Positions 23,366 to 32,139 of a DNA stretch of 53,934 bases are shown here, piece after piece. The notes beneath the pieces were generated by a model, which saw only the letters and a list, made by a program, of their open reading frames with translations, had not been told where the DNA came from and did not search any database. The translations under genes and the position numbers were made by a program. The stretch is taken from contig HF990382.1 of NCBI GenBank assembly GCA_000432775.1, forward strand, positions 1 to 53,934. The letters are read 5' to 3'. Each line of letters opens with the position of its first letter. The first letter of the stretch is position 1. The stretch is from Alistipes sp. CAG:831. Its GTDB lineage: Bacteria > Bacteroidota > Bacteroidia > Bacteroidales > UBA932.

Positions 23366-25024
23366 TTATCTGATCTTGGCAAACTCGATGTCGTTCTCTG
23401 CGCGTGCTGCCAGAGCCTCATCCTTGGATGCGATCTCCAGAGCGGCCTTTGCAGCCTCTACATCACCCTGACGGGCGGCGATGATGGCCTTCAGGTAGTT
23501 CTTGCACTGGCACTTGGCGTCAGCAAGAATATTGGAGGCAGCATTGAGGTCGCCGTTGAGGATGTTGACGAGGGCCTCGTTGAAGCTGTTTGCACCTTTC
23601 AGCTTGGAAGCTGCGTCAGCATATTTGCCGTTGAGGATGTCAACCACTGCAAGATTGTACTGAGCCTCTTTCAGACCTGACTTGTTGAATGCGGCTACTG
23701 CAGCGTCGTTGTTGCCCTTGCGGAGCTCAACGACTCCGGCTGCATTATTATAATAGGTATTGCCCTTGTCGGCTACACCTGCGAGAGCCTGCTCGGCCTC
23801 GGCATTCTTGTTGAGGACCAGGTAAGCCACACCGAGGTTGATCTTGGCGCGGTCGCTGTTGAACTTCTCGACAGCTTTCTGGTATACGGTGACTTTCTGG
23901 TTGGCGTCACTCAGGAGAGAACCTGCGCGGAGGAGAGCCTCCTCGTCGAGAATCTCGATGTTGTCGTTTACGAGGGCCACGAGCTCATCGTTGCTGTAGT
24001 TGGTGAACTCTACGTTGGCGATGAACCTTGCGCGGCGGAGCTCAGGAAGGATATCGTCCTTGAGAGTAGTGTAGACAGCGGACATGTTCTTGATCTCCCT
24101 CTCACGTACTGCGGGATCGCTGTACATTTCGAGAACGCGGAGGATGAGATCCTTGTCCTCGATGTTGGAGTTGGAAACGAGCTCCTTGAAACCGTCCCAG
24201 TCCTCATCTACGTTGGAGGTGCTTACATTGGCCTCTACGGCAATTTCCTTATTGTTGATCTTCTTGTTGAAGGCGTCGCTGGCTGTCTTGGCACGTCTTG
24301 CGGACAGTTCGGCGTTGAAGTCCTCCTTTCCGTCAGGTGAGGCGTAGGCAACGATCTCGGTGCTTACAATCTCCCTGCGCTCATCGGCCTTGATGCTGGC
24401 GAGGAAGTCCTGGAAAGCCTTGATCTCATCGCTCTTCAGCTGGGAAGGACGGACTGTGGCGCTGTTGATCAGATAGAGGATCTGGGCCTCGTTCTGCTCG
24501 GGAATGATGGCCTGGTATGCATCGGGAGCATAGGCAAGGCTGCCTGCTGTCTTCACGAGCATGTATGTGGTGTTGGCACCATCGGCTACCTTATAGGGAG
24601 CGGTGAAGGGAATTCTGTTGTCCTTGTGGATAACGGTCATTCTGAGCTCGAGGCGGGAATTCTCCACGCCTTCCACATACTCGAAGTTGAATGTCTTGTT
24701 GATAGTGCCGCCGAGCTCGGGAACCACTTCGTAGTTCTCTGTTACATCCTCACCCTGAAGCATCACGGGGTCGAGGGCGGTTTCACCTCCGTTATATACA
24801 AGTACCGGAACCATCTCGACAATGGCCTTGGGGTGGAAGAAGTCCTCGGGGAATGTGACGGTAACATCGGCCTTGATGTTGCCGGCAATCACTTCGAGAA
24901 CCTGGGGATTGCAGCTGACAGATACTTTCTCGGCGCTTTCCGCCATCTTCTTGGGGCTACCGCAGGAGGTGGTGATGAACAGACCTGCTGCGGCAATCAT
25001 CAGTACGTTAAAAATTTTTTTCAT
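23366..25024 (-). CDS. Lipoprotein with OmpA-like and tetratricopeptide repeat regions
   Basis: 552 residues. The lipobox is FITTSCGS (Cys ~21), so it is lipid-anchored in the outer membrane. Residues ~40-160 look beta-rich. Around residues 190-250 an OmpA-like segment (VSTEIVAYASPDGKEDFNAELSARRAKTASD) suggests peptidoglycan contact. The second half is helical, with repeats such as KINLGVAYLVLNKNAEAEQAL and YNNAAGVVELRKGNNDAAVAAF, that is, TPRs. The family is widespread in Bacteroidales, but I do not know an assigned role; envelope structure is likely. It is divergent from a sigma54-type activator, with overlapping promoters. Confidence 0.75.
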   Translation of the reverse strand: MKKIFNVLMIAAAGLFITTSCGSPKKMAESAEKVSVSCNPQVLEVIAGNIKADVTVTFPEDFFHPKAIVEMVPVLVYNGGETALDPVMLQGEDVTENYEVVPELGGTINKTFNFEYVEGVENSRLELRMTVIHKDNRIPFTAPYKVADGANTTYMLVKTAGSLAYAPDAYQAIIPEQNEAQILYLINSATVRPSQLKSDEIKAFQDFLASIKADERREIVSTEIVAYASPDGKEDFNAELSARRAKTASDAFNKKINNKEIAVEANVSTSNVDEDWDGFKELVSNSNIEDKDLILRVLEMYSDPAVREREIKNMSAVYTTLKDDILPELRRARFIANVEFTNYSNDELVALVNDNIEILDEEALLRAGSLLSDANQKVTVYQKAVEKFNSDRAKINLGVAYLVLNKNAEAEQALAGVADKGNTYYNNAAGVVELRKGNNDAAVAAFNKSGLKEAQYNLAVVDILNGKYADAASKLKGANSFNEALVNILNGDLNAASNILADAKCQCKNYLKAIIAARQGDVEAAKAALEIASKDEALAARAENDIEFAKIR

Positions 25025-25070
25025 TACAGATATTTTAAAAAGTTATTATCCTTTTACGCTAAACTAAACG

Positions 25071-25118
25071 CAAATATAATAATAATTTGAGTTTTGACGA
25101 CAAAAAATAATAACTTTG
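25071..25118. promoter_or_regulatory. Overlapping divergent promoters
   Basis: Plus strand: TTTG (25086-25089), 21 bp, TAACTTTG (25111-25118), driving the activator gene whose ATG is only 5 nt further. Minus strand: TTTG (25101-25104), 22 bp, TATATTTG (25071-25078), driving the lipoprotein gene. Each -33 element lies in the other promoter's spacer, so the two cannot be occupied together. Confidence 0.65.
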
Positions 25119-25123
25119 CAGAT

Positions 25124-26368
25124 ATGGAACTCAGCGAAATCAAGAACCGCTTCGGTATTATAGGCAATGATCCGAGGCTTAACAGTGCGATAGACACCGC
25201 AATACAGATTGCGGGGACCAGTCTGTCAGTCCTTATCACCGGGGAAAGCGGAGTGGGCAAGGAGGTGATACCCAAGATTATACATGCTTATAGCCCGCGC
25301 AAGCACAACAATTACATCGCCATCAACTGCGGAGCGATTCCGGAGGGCACTATCGAGTCCGAGCTTTTCGGTCACGAGAAGGGGTCGTTTACCGGAGCCA
25401 ACGAGGCGAGAAAGGGATATTTTGAGACTGCGGACAAGGGTACTATCTTCCTGGACGAGGTGGGCGAGCTGCCCCTTCCTACCCAGGCCCGTCTGCTGCG
25501 AGTGCTGGAGTCCGGAGAATTCATCCGCGTAGGCTCTTCCAAGACTCAGAAAACGGATGTCCGCGTCATAGCTGCCTCCAACGTCAATTTCCAGCATGCC
25601 ATACGCAACGGCCGGTTCCGCGAGGATCTCTACTACCGTCTGAATGCAGTGCCCATATTTATTCCGCCCCTCCGGGAGCGCAAGGATGACATTCATCTGC
25701 TGTTCATGAAGTTTGCCCTGGATTTTGCAGACAAATACAGAATGCCCGCGGTGAGACTCACCCCCGAGGCCAGGGCTCTGCTCGAATCCTACCGGTGGCC
25801 GGGGAACATCCGGCAGCTCAAGAATGTGGCGGAGCAGATATCTATTCTGGAGAAGGACCGTCAGGTGACTCCCGAAGTGCTCGTCCGGTATCTGCCGCCG
25901 GATGTTCCGAACCAGATGCCTGTGCGTGGCTGTGACAGTGGTACTTCCGGCAATATCCAGGACCGCGACATCATCTTCAAGGCACTTGTGCAGCTGCGGG
26001 AGGATGTGGATTATCTGAAGGAAATCGTGAACGGGACGCGGGTGGTGGACGCGCCGGCGGTAGGTTCCGTGCAGGGAGGCCATAACGGTCATGCACTGCC
26101 GGTAAAGATCTCAGATGTTCCGGATTTCCCGGAATTTCCACGTAAGTACACTCATGATTATTCCATTACCGTGCCGGCAACGGAGGTGGTGCCTAAGCCG
26201 TCGAAGGAGGATGACGCGCCCCGTACCATCCAGGACGTGAATGACGATATGATCCGTCGTGCCCTTGAAAAGCATGAGGGAAGGAGAAAGGCCGCAGCGG
26301 CCGAGCTTGGAATCTCGGAGAGAACATTGTATCGGAAAATTAAAGAATTGAAAATAAACGACAAGTGA
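25124..26368 (+). CDS. Sigma54-interacting AAA+ transcriptional activator
   Basis: 414 residues from ATG 25124. It lacks any N-terminal sensory domain: the AAA+ core begins within 25 residues. Walker A is GESGVGKE, the sigma54-contact loop is GSFTGA (the usual GAFTGA with Ala to Ser), Walker B TIFLDEVGELP, and the arginine-finger region is RFREDLYYRLNAVPI. A ~110-residue linker leads to a Fis-type HTH (RKAAAAELGISERTLYRKIKEL). Longer frames start inside the promoter. It heads an operon with lptE, a TPR-like protein and secG, an arrangement that looks conserved in Bacteroidales (from memory). Its targets are unknown. Confidence 0.9.
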   Translation: MELSEIKNRFGIIGNDPRLNSAIDTAIQIAGTSLSVLITGESGVGKEVIPKIIHAYSPRKHNNYIAINCGAIPEGTIESELFGHEKGSFTGANEARKGYFETADKGTIFLDEVGELPLPTQARLLRVLESGEFIRVGSSKTQKTDVRVIAASNVNFQHAIRNGRFREDLYYRLNAVPIFIPPLRERKDDIHLLFMKFALDFADKYRMPAVRLTPEARALLESYRWPGNIRQLKNVAEQISILEKDRQVTPEVLVRYLPPDVPNQMPVRGCDSGTSGNIQDRDIIFKALVQLREDVDYLKEIVNGTRVVDAPAVGSVQGGHNGHALPVKISDVPDFPEFPRKYTHDYSITVPATEVVPKPSKEDDAPRTIQDVNDDMIRRALEKHEGRRKAAAAELGISERTLYRKIKELKINDK

Positions 26369-26877
26369 TGATAAAGAGAATAATTAAGGCAATACTTCCT
26401 CTTCTGGCTGTCGCGGCGGTATCCGGATGCGGTATATACTCTTTCTCCGGAACCTCCATTCAGCCGGATGTCAAGACTATAGCGGTGGAGTATTTTCAGA
26501 ACAATGCCTTGAAAGTCAATCCTACGCTGGCGTCCAACCTCTCGGATGCCCTTATAGACCAGTACCGGAGGCTTACCAGCCTGGATATTCTGCCGGAGAA
26601 CGGAGATATGAATGTGTCAGGCGAGATAACGTCTTATGATACAAAGCCCATGGCCGTTACAGCCGATGAGGTGGCTTCCCAGAACCGTCTTACGGTAACG
26701 GTCAAGATTTACTTTACTAACCGCCTGCATCCGGAGGAGGATTTCGAAAAGTCTTTCTCGGCATATGCCGACTATGATTCCAACCAGTTGCTCGATGCGG
26801 TGGAGTCCTCGCTCTGCGATGAGATCATCGACATACTGGTAGAGGATATTTTCAATGCCACAGTGGCCAATTGGTAG
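26368..26877 (+). CDS. lptE: LPS assembly lipoprotein LptE
   Basis: 169 residues with a lipoprotein signal (LLAVAAVSGCGIYSF, Cys ~21). CGIYSFSGTSIQPDVKTIAVEYFQNNA is the characteristic LptE/LptB-associated start in Bacteroidota. LptE plugs LptD in the outer membrane and helps insert lipopolysaccharide. The ATG shares one base with the upstream TGA (TGATG), indicating translational coupling to the activator gene. Confidence 0.9.
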   Translation: MIKRIIKAILPLLAVAAVSGCGIYSFSGTSIQPDVKTIAVEYFQNNALKVNPTLASNLSDALIDQYRRLTSLDILPENGDMNVSGEITSYDTKPMAVTADEVASQNRLTVTVKIYFTNRLHPEEDFEKSFSAYADYDSNQLLDAVESSLCDEIIDILVEDIFNATVANW

Positions 26878-26881
26878 TGCT

Positions 26882-27553
26882 ATGGAAGTGTACAGTCTGA
26901 AAGGATACTCAGTATCGGAACTCGAGAAACTGCTGGAGACGTGCCCCTGGTTTCCGATAGCGCGCAAGGAACTGTTCCTGAAAATGTCAGCTATGGGGGA
27001 GGAGTACCGCAGGGATATGCTTCGCAGGACGGTCCTGTATCTCTATCCGGAGTACAGCGTGTTCAGGGAGGCTTATGTGCTGTCCTCCGCCGCGGTGGTC
27101 AATGAGGCCGAGCATATGCCTGACCAGGTTTATGAGCTGGACCTGCATGACGATGTCGTGACCGGAATCTCAGGTGCTGACGCAGAGGATGCGGTGGAGA
27201 GCGGAGGTGCTGATTCCGCCAGTACCGTGGAGGACAGGGCCGGTGCGTCTGCGTCTGCGGAAAAGAGCAGGCAGATATATGTGGTGGGATATGACTATTT
27301 CAGACCGGAAGAGCTCCGCAATGTACAGAACCGGGATATCTCGTCGCTTGGAATAAGCCATGACGGGCAGGCGGCCGGCGATAATTCGGAATTTACGGAT
27401 ATGGAGTATTATACCGAGACTCTTGCCAGGATTTATGCGGATCAGGAACTGTATGACCGGGCAAATGAGGTATATGAGAAACTAATTTTGCTATATCCGG
27501 AAAAAAGTGCTTACTTTGCAGCCCTTAAAAACGATATAAAGAAACATTTGTAA
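26882..27553 (+). CDS. Hypothetical protein with C-terminal TPR-like helix pair
   Basis: 223 residues from ATG 26882 (MEVYSLKGYSVSELEKLLE), 4 bp after lptE. Residues ~1-70 are helical (CPWFPIARKELFLKM). A middle low-complexity stretch is rich in Ala, Asp, Ser and Glu. The last ~45 residues (YYTETLARIYADQELYDRANEVYEKLILLYPEKSAYFAALK) form one tetratricopeptide repeat and a half. No signal peptide is seen, so it is probably cytosolic. It lies between lptE and secG, which hints at envelope biogenesis, but no function can be assigned. Confidence 0.7.
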   Translation: MEVYSLKGYSVSELEKLLETCPWFPIARKELFLKMSAMGEEYRRDMLRRTVLYLYPEYSVFREAYVLSSAAVVNEAEHMPDQVYELDLHDDVVTGISGADAEDAVESGGADSASTVEDRAGASASAEKSRQIYVVGYDYFRPEELRNVQNRDISSLGISHDGQAAGDNSEFTDMEYYTETLARIYADQELYDRANEVYEKLILLYPEKSAYFAALKNDIKKHL

Positions 27554-27557
27554 AGTT

Positions 27558-27914
27558 ATGTTCATAGCAATTTTAATTTTGATAATTATCGCGAGCATCC
27601 TGCTCACCTTCGTTGTACTGATTCAGAACTCCAAGGGAGGCGGACTTGCCGCCAATTTCGCGGCCGGCAACCAGACATTCGGCGTGCGCCAGACAGCTGA
27701 CTTCCTCGAGAAGGCCACCTGGACTCTGGCTATCATCATACTTGCCCTCTGTATTCTGGCAACGGCTTTCACTCCTTCCAGAAAGCAGGGTGACAATGCT
27801 GTGCTCCAGCGTCTCGAGCAGACCGGCACCAACACAGGTACACCTGAGTTCCCCACCACTATTCCCGGAGGTGAGGCCGCTCCCATTGAGCCTGTAGAGG
27901 CCCCCGCTGAGTAA
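27558..27914 (+). CDS. secG: Preprotein translocase subunit SecG
   Basis: 118 residues. Two membrane segments (residues ~3-22 and ~53-72) flank the conserved loop SKGGGLAANFA with FGVRQTADFLEKATW. A Pro/Glu-rich cytosolic tail follows, as in Bacteroidota SecG. SecG assists SecYEA in moving proteins across the inner membrane. It is last in the operon, 4 bp after the TPR gene and just ahead of a terminator. Confidence 0.95.
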   Translation: MFIAILILIIIASILLTFVVLIQNSKGGGLAANFAAGNQTFGVRQTADFLEKATWTLAIIILALCILATAFTPSRKQGDNAVLQRLEQTGTNTGTPEFPTTIPGGEAAPIEPVEAPAE

Positions 27915-27941
27915 GCAGGACGCTGATATCTGTAGAAGTAG

Positions 27942-27979
27942 AAAAAAGTCTGCCTCATACTCATGGGGCAGACTTTTTT
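27942..27979. terminator. Bidirectional intrinsic terminator
   Basis: A perfect 13-bp stem AAAAAAGTCTGCC / GGCAGACTTTTTT around a 12-nt loop. It ends the secG operon and the converging PspC operon. Confidence 0.93.
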
Positions 27980-27998
27980 TGTCCTGTACCGGCGCGGG

Positions 27999-29510
27999 TC
28001 AGTCGAGTTCCTCGACTATGCGGAGGAAGCGGTTGGAGCAGAAGTCGAAATATCCGTTGAATTCGTGACGTACCGGTTCCCGGACGATGACCTTGGTGTC
28101 CTTGCCGATATTCAGGGAGATTCTGCGCTCAATGTCGGTGACCTTGGTGTCGGAAGAGAATATGATCGGTTCCAGGCGCAGGGTCTGCCCGTCGAGAGTC
28201 CAGAATGTGGAGGAGTCCTTCAATGCCATCTGTTCCAGTTTCATGCCCTCGGTGATGTACCGGGCATAGGACCTGAACGTGCCGTCGTCATTGTATCTGT
28301 TGAGGTAGATGTCCGGATATACCACCAGGAATGGTTCTCCGCTGTCCTTGCCCATGTACAGGAGGTCGTAGCTGACCTGGTTGGCGTCAATGAGAACATC
28401 GTAGTCCTTCCACTGCGATGCGCCGACGAACTCGATATACAGGGTGTCCGCAGCCGGCAGCTGTGCATGTCTTACCTGGGTGTCCATGCTCCGGATGGCG
28501 GACAGGCTGCCCAGAGAGACGCCTATGAGACCCAGCAGGGATACCACCCATAGAATGAAGATGATGAGTCCGGGTTTCCACCTGGGCGCCTTCAGCTTGA
28601 AAAGCAGGAGAATACCTCCGTACAGCATGCCGATGAACGGCAGGATCGTAACGATGCAGACCAGTACTGAGATAAGGGAGGCAGCCCATGCCGGGGTATC
28701 GGAGATGAGGGACAGGAACCAGGATGTGCCGAAGGCGTACAGTCCGTTCCAGATACCCAGTCCGAATGCTGCCAGTACACTTGCCGCGGTGCCGGCCATG
28801 CCTATGAGCAGCAGTATGATACCCATGAATATCTCGATTCCGCGACCGAGGGCTTTCCAGAATCCTTCGGTGCTCCTGACCCCCTCGCGCACACCCTTTC
28901 CGACGCGGCTGCTTACCTCCCGTGCCTCGCGTTCTACCGTTTTCTGGATGTTCTTCAGGGAGACCGAGCCGCCCCTCATGTTGTAGCGCTGCTCTACGGT
29001 ATGGGCCTCAGGCATTGCTATCCAGAGAACCACGTAGGCCAGCATGCCCAGTACCGACATGCCCCAGCCCCAGTCCTCGAAGACTTCCAGCCAGAAGAAG
29101 AAGAGAATCCATACCGCGAAAACGATGCGGAATATCAGGGGGTCTACGGAGAAATATGCTCCGAGGCCTCCGCATACGCCTCCTACGATTTTATTGTCCG
29201 GGTCGCGGTACACTCTCTTTTTGCTCCCGGGCTGTTTTCCGCTGTCGGCTTCCGAGTCGAAATCTTCAGGACGTCCGAGGATGTTGATGATCTCCTGGAC
29301 GGCTTCGGCGGGTACGACCTTGTCCCGGTACCCCCTGTCGGTCAGCAGTTCGGCTATGCGGGACTCTATCTCGGAGAGAATCTCCCCGCAGTTTGCGCTG
29401 CCCCTGTAGTGGGATTTGAGGCTGTTGAGATAGTCCTCCATCAGTCCGTGGGCATCCTTGTCGAGGGTAAACGCTATGTTCCCTATGCTTACTTTTACTA
29501 CCTGTTGCAT
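27999..29510 (-). CDS. Large PspC-domain membrane protein
   Basis: 503 residues. The N-terminus (MQQVVKVSIGNIAFTLDKDAHGLMEDYLNSLK) is a conserved cytosolic module also found in the smaller neighbour at 29864. A PspC domain follows at ~100-165 (RVYRDPDNKIVGGVCGGLGAYF to VVLWIAMPEA). Three or four more membrane helices lie at ~220-340, and a C-terminal ~150-residue beta-rich domain is probably extracytoplasmic. PspC proteins respond to envelope stress. The start overlaps the PadR stop by 13 nt, so it is translationally coupled to its likely regulator. Confidence 0.88.
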   Translation of the reverse strand: MQQVVKVSIGNIAFTLDKDAHGLMEDYLNSLKSHYRGSANCGEILSEIESRIAELLTDRGYRDKVVPAEAVQEIINILGRPEDFDSEADSGKQPGSKKRVYRDPDNKIVGGVCGGLGAYFSVDPLIFRIVFAVWILFFFWLEVFEDWGWGMSVLGMLAYVVLWIAMPEAHTVEQRYNMRGGSVSLKNIQKTVEREAREVSSRVGKGVREGVRSTEGFWKALGRGIEIFMGIILLLIGMAGTAASVLAAFGLGIWNGLYAFGTSWFLSLISDTPAWAASLISVLVCIVTILPFIGMLYGGILLLFKLKAPRWKPGLIIFILWVVSLLGLIGVSLGSLSAIRSMDTQVRHAQLPAADTLYIEFVGASQWKDYDVLIDANQVSYDLLYMGKDSGEPFLVVYPDIYLNRYNDDGTFRSYARYITEGMKLEQMALKDSSTFWTLDGQTLRLEPIIFSSDTKVTDIERRISLNIGKDTKVIVREPVRHEFNGYFDFCSNRFLRIVEELD

Positions 29511-29851
29511 GGCTCAATGTTTTTAATGGTTTCTATTGACTCCACCAGCTCCTGCCATGCGGAGTCCATCTCGGCGAGAGCCTGACGGCCCTTTTCCGTT
29601 ATCTGATAATATTTCCGCGGGGGACCTTGGGGAGACTCCTCCCAGCGGTAGGTGAGCAGCCCCTGGTTCTTCTGACGGATCAGGAGCGGATAGATTGTGC
29701 CCTCGACCACTATCATCCGGGCTTCCTTGAGTTCGGAGAGGATGGATGTGGCGTAGGAGTCCTTCTTGCTGAGTATGCACAGTATGCAGTACTCGAGGAC
29801 GCCGCGGCGCATCTGGGTTCTTACGTTCTCTGCATTGGTGTATATATCCAT
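29498..29851 (-). CDS. PadR-family transcriptional regulator
   Basis: 117 residues. The winged helix is complete: MRRGVLEYCILCILSKKDSYATSILSELKEA, then GTIYPLLIRQKNQGLLTYRWEESPQGPPRKYYQITEKG, the PadR hallmark. A short C-terminal dimerisation helix follows. PadR proteins are mostly repressors of membrane or efflux functions. Sandwiched between two PspC genes, it probably controls this operon in response to membrane damage (inference). Confidence 0.93.
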   Translation of the reverse strand: MDIYTNAENVRTQMRRGVLEYCILCILSKKDSYATSILSELKEARMIVVEGTIYPLLIRQKNQGLLTYRWEESPQGPPRKYYQITEKGRQALAEMDSAWQELVESIETIKNIEPCNR

Positions 29852-29863
29852 GACTGTTCCTCC

Positions 29864-30457
29864 TTAGTTAGTAGAATTGTAGAATCTGCGCATATTCTCG
29901 GCAGTGACCGGGAGGCCGTGCATCCGGCATTTCTCCGCACTGGTGCGGGCTGCCGGTACGGCTATCCAGAGGATGATGTAGACCCAGCCCCCGAAAGAGC
30001 CGAATAGGAAGAGGCAGACGAAGAGAATGCGGACAACCAGCACGTCAACGTCGAAGTAGCAGGCCAGGCCGGAGGCGACTCCGCCCAGGACGTTGTGGTC
30101 CTTGTCGCGGTAGAGTTTTCGGACGGGGCGGCTTTCGCGGCCGGAGTGCCAGTATTCTCCCTGGCTGCTGCCGTCCGCAGAGCCGGAGCCTCCGGGAGCC
30201 GTAGAGCCGTCAGGCATACCGAGCTGGGCTATAACCCGCTCTACGAGAGAGATATCCACGACCTCCTGGCGGGAGGACATGGATTCAGAGAAAATCTCAG
30301 CAATACGCATTTCCAGGTCATCCATTACCTCCTTGGTCTGATAACCCATGCCGGTACGGCTGCGGAAGGCGTCCAGGTAGGAGCTGAGACGGTCGAAGGC
30401 GTCCTCGTCTATGACGAAGCTGCGGCCTCCGATACCTACGTTGAGAACTTGTTTCAT
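29864..30457 (-). CDS. Small PspC-domain protein
   Basis: 197 residues. An N-terminal module (MKQVLNVGIGGRSFVIDEDAFDRLSSYLDAF) is paralogous to the start of the larger PspC protein. A Gly/Ser linker (~85-105) leads to a PspC domain (KLYRDKDHNVLGGVASGLACYFDVD) with one or two membrane helices. It is the first gene of the operon, 12 bp before PadR. The shared N-terminal module suggests the two PspC proteins arose by duplication and may interact. Confidence 0.9.
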   Translation of the reverse strand: MKQVLNVGIGGRSFVIDEDAFDRLSSYLDAFRSRTGMGYQTKEVMDDLEMRIAEIFSESMSSRQEVVDISLVERVIAQLGMPDGSTAPGGSGSADGSSQGEYWHSGRESRPVRKLYRDKDHNVLGGVASGLACYFDVDVLVVRILFVCLFLFGSFGGWVYIILWIAVPAARTSAEKCRMHGLPVTAENMRRFYNSTN

Positions 30458-30494
30458 AACTTTACTATTGTTAGGTATTGATTATTCTGCAATG

Positions 30495-30502
30495 CAAATA
30501 TA
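30495..30502 (-). promoter_or_regulatory. -7 element of the PspC-PadR operon
   Basis: The minus strand reads TATATTTG, 37 bp before the small PspC start. A TTTG exists upstream but at 24 bp, outside the usual 19-21. Confidence 0.5.
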
Positions 30503-30574
30503 TAAAAATTTTATTACCTTGTATCACAAAGTACATAAAATGCAAAAAATCTTTGCGCCGTATATGCCGTAATC

Positions 30575-32014
30575 CTATCGGAAGAGGTCTTCCATCGTTA
30601 TGATACTCTGAATCTTTCCGGCGTATTCGTTGTCCCGTAGGCCATAAGTTGTGATGAATGTCTGATGGATGGCCTTTTTAGGGTGGACAACATCGAGAAA
30701 TGTCTGAAGGCGGTCTCTCAACTTTCTGTCATAGTCTTTTGTAACAGTATATTCGGATAGACTGAACTTGACTTCGCACAGGTTTATGATTCTGTCTGCC
30801 CGGTCTATCAGCATGTCAATCTGTGTGCCGTCGTGTGTCTCATTCCCTTTGAATGTCCAGGAAAAAGTTTCTGTGTGTACTCCGGATATTCCAAGTGCCG
30901 ATTTGATCTGACGGATATGTGCGAAACAGACATTTTCAAATGCAAGGCCTCTCCAGGCGTTGATACTCGGGGAAAACTGACTGTTTTCCCAAAACGCTTC
31001 ATCGTTGGTCTTGTGACCGTCTATGAATCTGAGGTAAAACAGGCAGAAAGGGTCTGTAAGTCTATACCGCAAGTCTCTTGATCGTCCGGAAAAGTCTTGC
31101 AAGGCGGATATGAAACCGTTCTCTCTCAGAACTCTGAGTATTTTAGTGAGGCCTCCGCCTGATGAAGATGCCTTTGCTGCTATCTCCTCCCGTGTATAGC
31201 CATTGCTGGAAGTTGAGAGGAACCGTACGATGTGCTTGTAGTCGTCCGGATTTACAAACAGTGAGTTGAACAGTCTGTCAAACTCATTTGATAATTCAGC
31301 GCCGTGTCTGAATAAAAGATAATCCACATTCTGGGCCAGACTCCGTTCCTTTGTCAAGGAGTTCAGGTAATACGGGATGCCCCCGAATATCATCCAGCTT
31401 TGTACGATATCGTACCTGTCTATTCTGACCTGATTGAGTCCAAACAGTTTTTCTGTTTCAGCCAATGTCATCGGAGACAGGCATATCTGCTTGGTGAGGC
31501 GTCCGTAAAGTCCTCCGGTGTTGTTTATCAGATTATCGTTGATCCATGATGTGGCGGAGCCGCATACAATCAGCATAAGATTGTCCCGTCCGGCACCCCA
31601 TCCGTTCCAGAAATGTTCCAATGCAGTTAGAAAACCGGAGCGGTGAGTATCCATCCACGGTACTTCGTCCAGGAAAACAACCTGTCTGGTCTCTTTTCCT
31701 TTGCCTTCCAGTAATTCAATCAGTAGATCGAATGCTTCCATCCAATTGGAAGGAGCAGAGGTATTCCACGAACCATAACGTGCCAGTGACAACGTGAAGT
31801 TTCGTAATTGTTCTGACAGCAGTTTCTTGCCGTTTAATTCGAAAGGCGAAAGTCCTGTGTGGTAGAATGCGAATTTGTCCTTGAACATTTCTCTTATAAG
31901 GAAAGTCTTCCCTATTCTTCGTCTTCCATAGATAGCGATAAATTCGCTTTTGCCACTGTGAAATAAACTGTTAAGAGTAGCCTGCTCAATATCTCTTCCT
32001 ATTATTTTCGTCAT
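30575..32014 (-). CDS. AAA/archaeal-type ATPase with C-terminal DUF234 nuclease-like domain
   Basis: 479 residues. Walker A is IYGRRRIGKTFLI (~residues 29-41), Walker B VVFLDEVPWMD, and sensor ICGSATSW. Winged-helix features appear around 270-310. The C-terminal domain has QIDMLIDRADRIINLCEVKF, matching the D-x(n)-E-x-K core of PD-(D/E)XK nucleases. Such proteins are abundant in Bacteroidota, are often mobile, and their function is poorly known. It is monocistronic. The coding sequence looks more AT-rich than its neighbours, which suggests acquisition. Its promoter lies in a tandemly duplicated palindromic element. Confidence 0.85.
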   Translation of the reverse strand: MTKIIGRDIEQATLNSLFHSGKSEFIAIYGRRRIGKTFLIREMFKDKFAFYHTGLSPFELNGKKLLSEQLRNFTLSLARYGSWNTSAPSNWMEAFDLLIELLEGKGKETRQVVFLDEVPWMDTHRSGFLTALEHFWNGWGAGRDNLMLIVCGSATSWINDNLINNTGGLYGRLTKQICLSPMTLAETEKLFGLNQVRIDRYDIVQSWMIFGGIPYYLNSLTKERSLAQNVDYLLFRHGAELSNEFDRLFNSLFVNPDDYKHIVRFLSTSSNGYTREEIAAKASSSGGGLTKILRVLRENGFISALQDFSGRSRDLRYRLTDPFCLFYLRFIDGHKTNDEAFWENSQFSPSINAWRGLAFENVCFAHIRQIKSALGISGVHTETFSWTFKGNETHDGTQIDMLIDRADRIINLCEVKFSLSEYTVTKDYDRKLRDRLQTFLDVVHPKKAIHQTFITTYGLRDNEYAGKIQSIITMEDLFR

Positions 32015-32029
32015 AATATCAGATTAATA

Positions 32030-32123
32030 TTGCCAAAAGTAGTTAAAAAAGTTAGTTTTGGCAAAAGTTTATTGATTAAAACTTGCTAAAAGTGGCTAAA
32101 ATGGTTTGTTTTGGCAAGAGTTC
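32030..32123. repeat. 53-bp-period tandem duplication with palindromic units
   Basis: Two units start at 32030 and 32083. In each, a TTGCyAAAA arm and a TTTTGGCAA arm are 26 bp apart. Arms at 32030-32038/32056-32064 are perfectly inverted; those at 32083-32091/32109-32117 have one mismatch. The first ~41 bp of the units match at about 33 positions. Confidence 0.75.
32034..32065 (-). promoter_or_regulatory. Consensus promoter of the DUF234 ATPase, embedded in a palindrome
   Basis: Minus strand TTTG (32062-32065), 20 bp, TACTTTTG (32034-32041), about 20 bp before the ATG. The two elements largely coincide with the two palindrome arms. The upstream repeat unit holds a degenerate copy of the same pair. 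Confidence 0.75.
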
Positions 32124-32139
32124 GCTGGTCTGGATGGCC

